Assembly (NCBI RefSeq): GCF_016906535.1
Contig: NC_057373.1
Location: 1,984,001-2,048,000 of the forward strand
DNA length: 64,000 nucleotides
From: Rhizoctonia solani
Taxonomy: Eukaryota > Basidiomycota > Agaricomycetes > Cantharellales > Ceratobasidiaceae
Direction: 5' to 3'
Of this stretch, positions 59,546 to 64,000 are shown in pieces (positions within the stretch are counted from its first letter, which is position 1; every line of letters begins with the position of its first letter). The translations under genes were made by a program, and so were the position numbers. Under the pieces are notes generated by a model, which worked only from the letters and a program-made list of their open reading frames with translations, was not told the DNA's origin and ran no database searches.

Positions 59546-61028
59546 TTAAATTTCTGGGACCCCATTGTACTGCCCCGGGCGAGACTGAGGTTGATGGGAA
59601 TAAGGAATAGATTCCGCATAATGGCTGGGTGCATTATAATTGCTTGGGAAAGTGGAGGGATCACTAAAAATGGCAACTTAATTTGTGATTTATTATCGAG
59701 CCATCGTGATACTTACCTTGGATCATAAGGCTTGTGTTCGGAGCCCACAATCGGAGACATTCCGGAATGCTGAGTGACGGATTGATATTGACCCATCATT
59801 GGCGCCCCACTGCTGGGTTGGTGTCCTACCTGTGGGTTATATTGTCCCTGGTTGTACTGACCCTCCGTTCCCGTGTTTTGATTTTGTTTGTTCTTGCGGA
59901 CCACTATGAACGCGATGACAGCAATCAAAGCGATGCCAACTATACCCCCGACGACGCCCCCAACAATCGCACCAGTGTTGGAGCCGCTCGATTGTGATTC
60001 ACCTGGGAGATTAGTACCAGTAGCGATAGGTGGAGTGCTTATGAACGAAGTGGGTGCACTGTAGAGGTAGCGGATGCCACGGCAGATGACTCGGGACCTA
60101 TCAACGTGACGAATTGAACGAATGCATATTTTGGGAACAAATTAAACCATACCAGTCTGTTGAGAGGCTAAGGAGAATAACATTAAAAATAGTCAACGTG
60201 AAGCTGAAGGACACGAACCAATGACGGCATTGAAGACCCCACTAAGTGTGAAGTCGTAATACGCCCAGTGAGGCACTAACACCCCAGTGGGAACGCTTAG
60301 AGGATATCCCCCCTCATTGGGTGTAGTTATAACATCCGATGAGCAATTAACGGTCCACCTTTGCCAGCTGCGAGTCAAATTTTCAGCGAGTGCTAGCTCA
60401 AATATGTGCAGGGACACCTACGTGCCGGCTTGGCCGCCCTGGCACATAGAGCAGGCTGAGAGGAGATTCCACTGTACGGAATTGCAACTATCATGATCAA
60501 TATGTCAATAGACCATACCTCCGGATAAATAAATCTTATTCACCGGCAGAGGTTGGCGTAAGTTCCGTTAGGCGGCGAATACTGGCAGATTGATCAAATC
60601 TCAGCCCATGCCCGAGGTTGGTACGGATGAGTTAACTCACAGGGCCCTCAGCGCCAATAGCGGGCACTCCCCACGCTGGAATCGTCGAGTATCAGAGCCT
60701 ATGTTCGGAATCGGTCTAAGAGAACAAGAACATACAATTGTCGGATGTGCATTGAGCGGAAAGGTGCGCGGATACCAAACAAGGGGACCAGCCCATCGAG
60801 TTGTTGGCCTATGCAGGCGATGTTAAAGATATTCCATTAGATATGAACCAAATGATGCCCACCCAGAGTTGGTCAATACAAGTTACGTTGCTCCACTGTA
60901 AATTAGGTCAGAAACGCACTTTCAAGAGGTGTGTTGGTGGTACGCACGATCGGCTCGGTCTGAGCATGGGTCTGGGCAGCAAGGAGACCGATCACGGCGA
61001 ATGCGCTAACAGCAAACGAACGAACCAT
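59546..61028 (-). CDS. Type I membrane protein of unknown function, paralogue B
   Basis: The signal peptide MVRSFAVSAFAVIGLLAAQT is followed by HAQTEPIVRTTNT. The lumenal part mirrors paralogue A: ICQYSPPNGTYANLCR, CNSVQWNLLSACSMCQGGQA, SWQRWTVNCSSDVITTPNEG and VPHWAYYDFTLSGVFNAVIG. After a Ser/Thr-rich stalk, the membrane helix GAIVGGVVGGIVGIALIAVI continues AFIVVRKNKQNQN. The tail is Gln/Gly/Tyr-rich and has SEHKPYDP, then a spliced last exon SDPSTFPSNYNAPSHYAESI, ending QYNGVPEI. The last intron lies at the same place and phase as in paralogue A. A TATATAA box is 47 bases upstream of the start. Confidence 0.72.
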
Positions 61029-61792
61029 CTCGGAGGGGATGTTGAAAATGCGTCAAGTCAACGACAACCAACTCTTATATAACCGAAAATCCGAATGGCT
61101 TTCCTCCTGGATCGACCCTAGAAAGGTGTTGGCCTTCTGTCCCTGAACCAGTCCAATTATGTGACTCGGGCACGGAGGCAGTGCTGGGAATGAGCCTTGG
61201 CACCAGAGTGAGCGCTCTCCGCTGAAAGTGTTTTATGTTGTACCATCGTAGTCCTGTGTTCGCTGACAATGTATACACGTACGCTTGTATCAAATAGATA
61301 ATATATCTCGGAGCTATCACTTGTACAATGAGCCGATAAACCTGTATCGGAGTTACTTAACAACCGATAGTTTATTACACCGAGCAATACAATTTCGTCG
61401 AGGCAGAGAAGCATACTTATACTTATTTATGTAAACCCCGCAAGCTACTGATTTGACCATTAGCCCTTAACGAATACTTCGAAGACCAGTTGATCAATTC
61501 CAAGCACTGTAAGAAAATTAGTGCCAACAGAGAGCAAAGCCGATTACCAGAAGCGGCTGGCGCAAGCTATGGGTTTGATGATGTTGACTTCAGTTCGACA
61601 TAGAGTATGAGGCTGGATGAACACTGGCATCTATGTGCAGATGAAAGACTATTATTGACATTGGTAGGTCGGTATATGACTGGGAGAAAAAGGAGGCAGA
61701 AATAGGTTTATACATAATTGTGCTAGGTGATATAAAGTCCTAGACGAAATAAAATGAAGAGTGTTGATCAGTTCGATAATGAGCTACCCTTG
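61029..61792. other. Intergenic region upstream of paralogue B
   Basis: This contains the paralogue B promoter and the 3' flank of the chromatin remodeller gene. No gene is supported; short open frames lack signatures. Confidence 0.5.
61075..61082 (-). promoter_or_regulatory. Putative TATA box of paralogue B
   Basis: TTATATAA (palindromic) lies 47 bases upstream of the start codon at 61028. Confidence 0.45.
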
Positions 61793-64000
61793 TCATGCTG
61801 ATTGGCCGGCTCGCCGACTCATTATGCGCCGCAAAATAGCGAGTACAGGTGCCTACTAATATCAGTACGAGCGTGGCAGAGAGTGGGGGCATTTACCTAC
61901 CACATCAGGTCCCTGTTCTTCGAGTTTCTTCACTGCACTCTGTAGTCCTTCGTATGTTTTAATACTAGGGCAGTCGTGCGCAGGGTGGCCTGCGAAGACA
62001 GGGAAGAGCATTAATCAAGGTATGGGCTTAATAAAGGCTAGCATATACGAACCTGGCTTTTGACCGCAGATGGTACATGCGCTATACTTCTGCTTTTTCC
62101 GGGTTTCTTCAGGTGGGCTGTTCGCAGGGCGTTTTGGCGCAGAAACCGAAGCGGCCGATGTGCCAGCTGCGACGCTCGGTTGCTGTATAATTGTAGGTGG
62201 TACCGAAGAATGCGAAGAACTCGGGAGAGCGTGTGGCATCGTAGAGGTTTTGGGATCCGGGCGCACACTTGGATTGCCTGGAGGTACGCCGCGACCGGAG
62301 GTGTTGACAGTAGGGTGTGCCGGCTGTGGCCCTGCTTCCATACGAGGGACCGTTCTATAGCCTGATGTATGTCCAATTTGGGCCCTGGCTGCTGCGTTGA
62401 ACGCATCGGCAGTTGATGATGCGAATGTGGCGACTGGTCCGGGCTTAGCAAATGGAAGAGGAGCAGGGGTGGGACCGTAGTTGAGGGCGGCTGGTCCGTT
62501 GTAAGCTTGTATCGAGATACCTGGGAAAGCACTAAAGGCAGAATAGCCAGGGTGTTCAACGGTAGTTGAAGGTCCAGGGTTGGGTCTAGATGCAGGTGGA
62601 GGCGCAGGCATGTACTTTTTCGGGGCGCTTACATTCGATGTCATGGGTATTGTCGAAAGCTCTGCCATATCACCTACTGGTTCTTGAACGGCATTAGGAG
62701 CTGATGGCTTTGGCTTCTTTGGCTTTGGCTTGGGATCTAGGATAGGTTTCGAAGGTGGTTTCACCTTGGAGGGGACGGAGTTGAGCTCCAGTTTATTAAC
62801 CTGAGATACATCAAAACCTTGATCCTTTAGTTTCTTCTCAATGTGATGGAGAGCCCAGTACTGAAACGCATTAAGTGCCTAGCAAAAAAAGTGATGAAAT
62901 AGCCACGAACTTACTTTGTGATCAGGTTCGTCCTCGTTGTCTGGACTGAGAATTTCCCGGTGCGTTTTGAGAAGCTGGTCAATGAGAGCCGACCCAGGAC
63001 ATCCGCCGGTTCCATGTCTTTTGCGGCAGTGAGGACAAAAATAAAGGCTGTTTCCGGGGCCTGCTTGAGAACCGATGGCTCCAGATGTGCTGGGCACCCC
63101 ATTAGGTTGCGCAGAGACATGCGAACTTGGGAGAGGGTGATTTGGCTTCCTTGGCTTCTTCGCTTTAGGTAGTTGCATTGTATACAGCATTTCGGTACTC
63201 GGGAAAATGCCTTGAGTCATACCAAGCGAGCCTGGCTGGTTGACCGTAGGTGGATGTCCAGGAGGGACCATAGAAGAGTTATTAGGAAAAGGAATCGGAG
63301 GAATTTCATTACCAAGCGGTGGGTAGGGATGGTCGTCAGAGCTGGGCGCCCCATCTGATCCAGCCTCGCTTCCACTGGATGACCCTTCGCCCACGGGCTT
63401 GAATTCTTTGTCTTTTTCCTCATCGCCTTCCTTCTCTTTCGAGCCTTGTTCCCTGGACTTCCTTTCTGGGGAATCCTCGACATCTCCTTCTCGATAGTTC
63501 TGCCAGAAATGAATCTTCAATTATAAAAAAGAATCCATGTAAGTTGTTACGCACCGCAATCGCTCGTTTACGAGCTCCACGTCCCATGAGCACCTGGGCA
63601 CGTCTCTTCTCTTTCTCCTCGGCTGCGCGTTTGATGACGCCAGCCCAAAAGTCGTCATCACCTTCTGTCTCCTGAGTGTCTTGGCCGACCTCGGTATTGC
63701 TTCCTTGACGATTCCAGACTTGCGCAAAATCGAACTTCATCCCACCGCCTTCGCCGGGTTGCTTCTCTTCGATCTTCTCGGTCTCCGCTCGGATAATGAG
63801 CTCCTCGACGTCTTTTTCGGTGTCTGCTCGACCCTTTGTTAGATCGAAAAAAAGTATATTTTACCAGGTTATACGCACACTTAATGTCTGAGGCTGATTC
63901 GCCGGGATTTTCGAATAGGGCCTTTGCACCGAACATAAGAATACCTTGGATGTCTTCTACCTCATCTTCATCTCCGAGCTTCTGAACAATAAGATGATCG
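61793..64000 (-). CDS. C-terminal part of CHD/Mit1-like chromatin remodeller, 5' truncated by window edge
   Basis: The visible part opens with DHLIVQKLGDEDEVEDIQG, then ILMFGAKALFE, the post-helicase segment of CHD-type SNF2 ATPases. Next are DVEELIIRAETEKIEEKQPG, MKFDFAQVWNRQGSNTEV and DDFWAGVIKRAAEEKEKRRA. A Pro/Gly-rich region follows, with zinc-binding text YFCPHCRKRHGTGGCPGS, then YWALHHIEKKLKDQGFDVSQ, a long Pro/Ala/Ser-rich linker, and a second zinc-knuckle-like motif, SACTICGQKPGHPAHDCPSI, followed by TYEGLQSAVKKLEEQGPDV. I read the last exon as APVLAILRRIMSRRAGQSA with the stop at 61793. The ATPase core lies off the right edge. Fungal Mit1-type proteins combine CHD ATPase and zinc fingers for heterochromatin remodelling. 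The identification is from the C-terminal text only. Confidence 0.7.

Overview
The window is nuclear DNA of a filamentous basidiomycete, most likely an Agaricomycete. Introns are mostly 45-60 bases with GT-AG ends, genes are packed on both strands a few hundred bases apart, and the gene set is fungal: Zn2Cys6 regulator, alpha-aminoadipate lysine pathway, Tps2-type trehalose phosphatase, GH28 and GH10 plant cell-wall enzymes. A Rhizoctonia-like plant-associated species would fit, but the genus is inference. I see no bacterial operon, CRISPR array, tRNA, rRNA or intact transposon.

Layout, left to right: end of a Mam33/p32 mitochondrial protein; a small 4E-BP-like translational repressor; protein-L-isoaspartate methyltransferase; Tps2-like trehalose-6-phosphate phosphatase (minus); Gbp2/Hrb1-like SR protein with three RRMs (minus); auxin-efflux-carrier-family transporter (minus); alpha/beta hydrolase; Zn2Cys6 regulator; phosphoacetylglucosamine mutase; PYM (minus) divergent from GPN3; a Ser-rich unknown (minus); exo-polygalacturonase-like GH28 (minus) divergent from Nbs1; IBA57 (minus) divergent from a GH10 xylanase; an HMG/YABBY-like basic protein (minus); a SNAPC4-like Myb protein (minus) divergent from SND2/TMEM208; TAF8; a Pom34-like membrane protein with NPF motifs; an Rdx (SelW/T/H) protein (minus) divergent from an F-box protein; a mitochondrial unknown (minus) divergent from an Hfd1-type aldehyde dehydrogenase; Dcp2 (minus); a glutamate-carboxypeptidase-II/Vps70-like protein (minus) divergent from homoisocitrate dehydrogenase; a disordered unknown (minus) divergent from a WKF-domain protein; a tandem pair of paralogous type I membrane proteins (minus); and the C-terminal part of a CHD/Mit1-type chromatin remodeller (minus), cut by the right edge.

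Most genes are ordinary housekeeping genes and I see no co-functional cluster, although many act in gene expression (4E-BP, Gbp2, PYM, GPN3, SNAPC4, TAF8, Dcp2, Mit1). The observations I rate highest are the 4E-BP-like protein, with both an eIF4E-binding motif and a C-terminal TOS-like motif; the tandem membrane-protein pair, with a shared cytosolic motif split by an intron at the same point; and the 331-base intron in the SR-protein gene. Several genes also contain a place where either a very short intron or a one-base shift is needed to keep the frame (alpha/beta hydrolase, phosphoacetylglucosamine mutase, mitochondrial unknown, WKF protein). These could be sequence errors. All exon structures are read by eye, and CDS coordinates span start to stop codon including introns.
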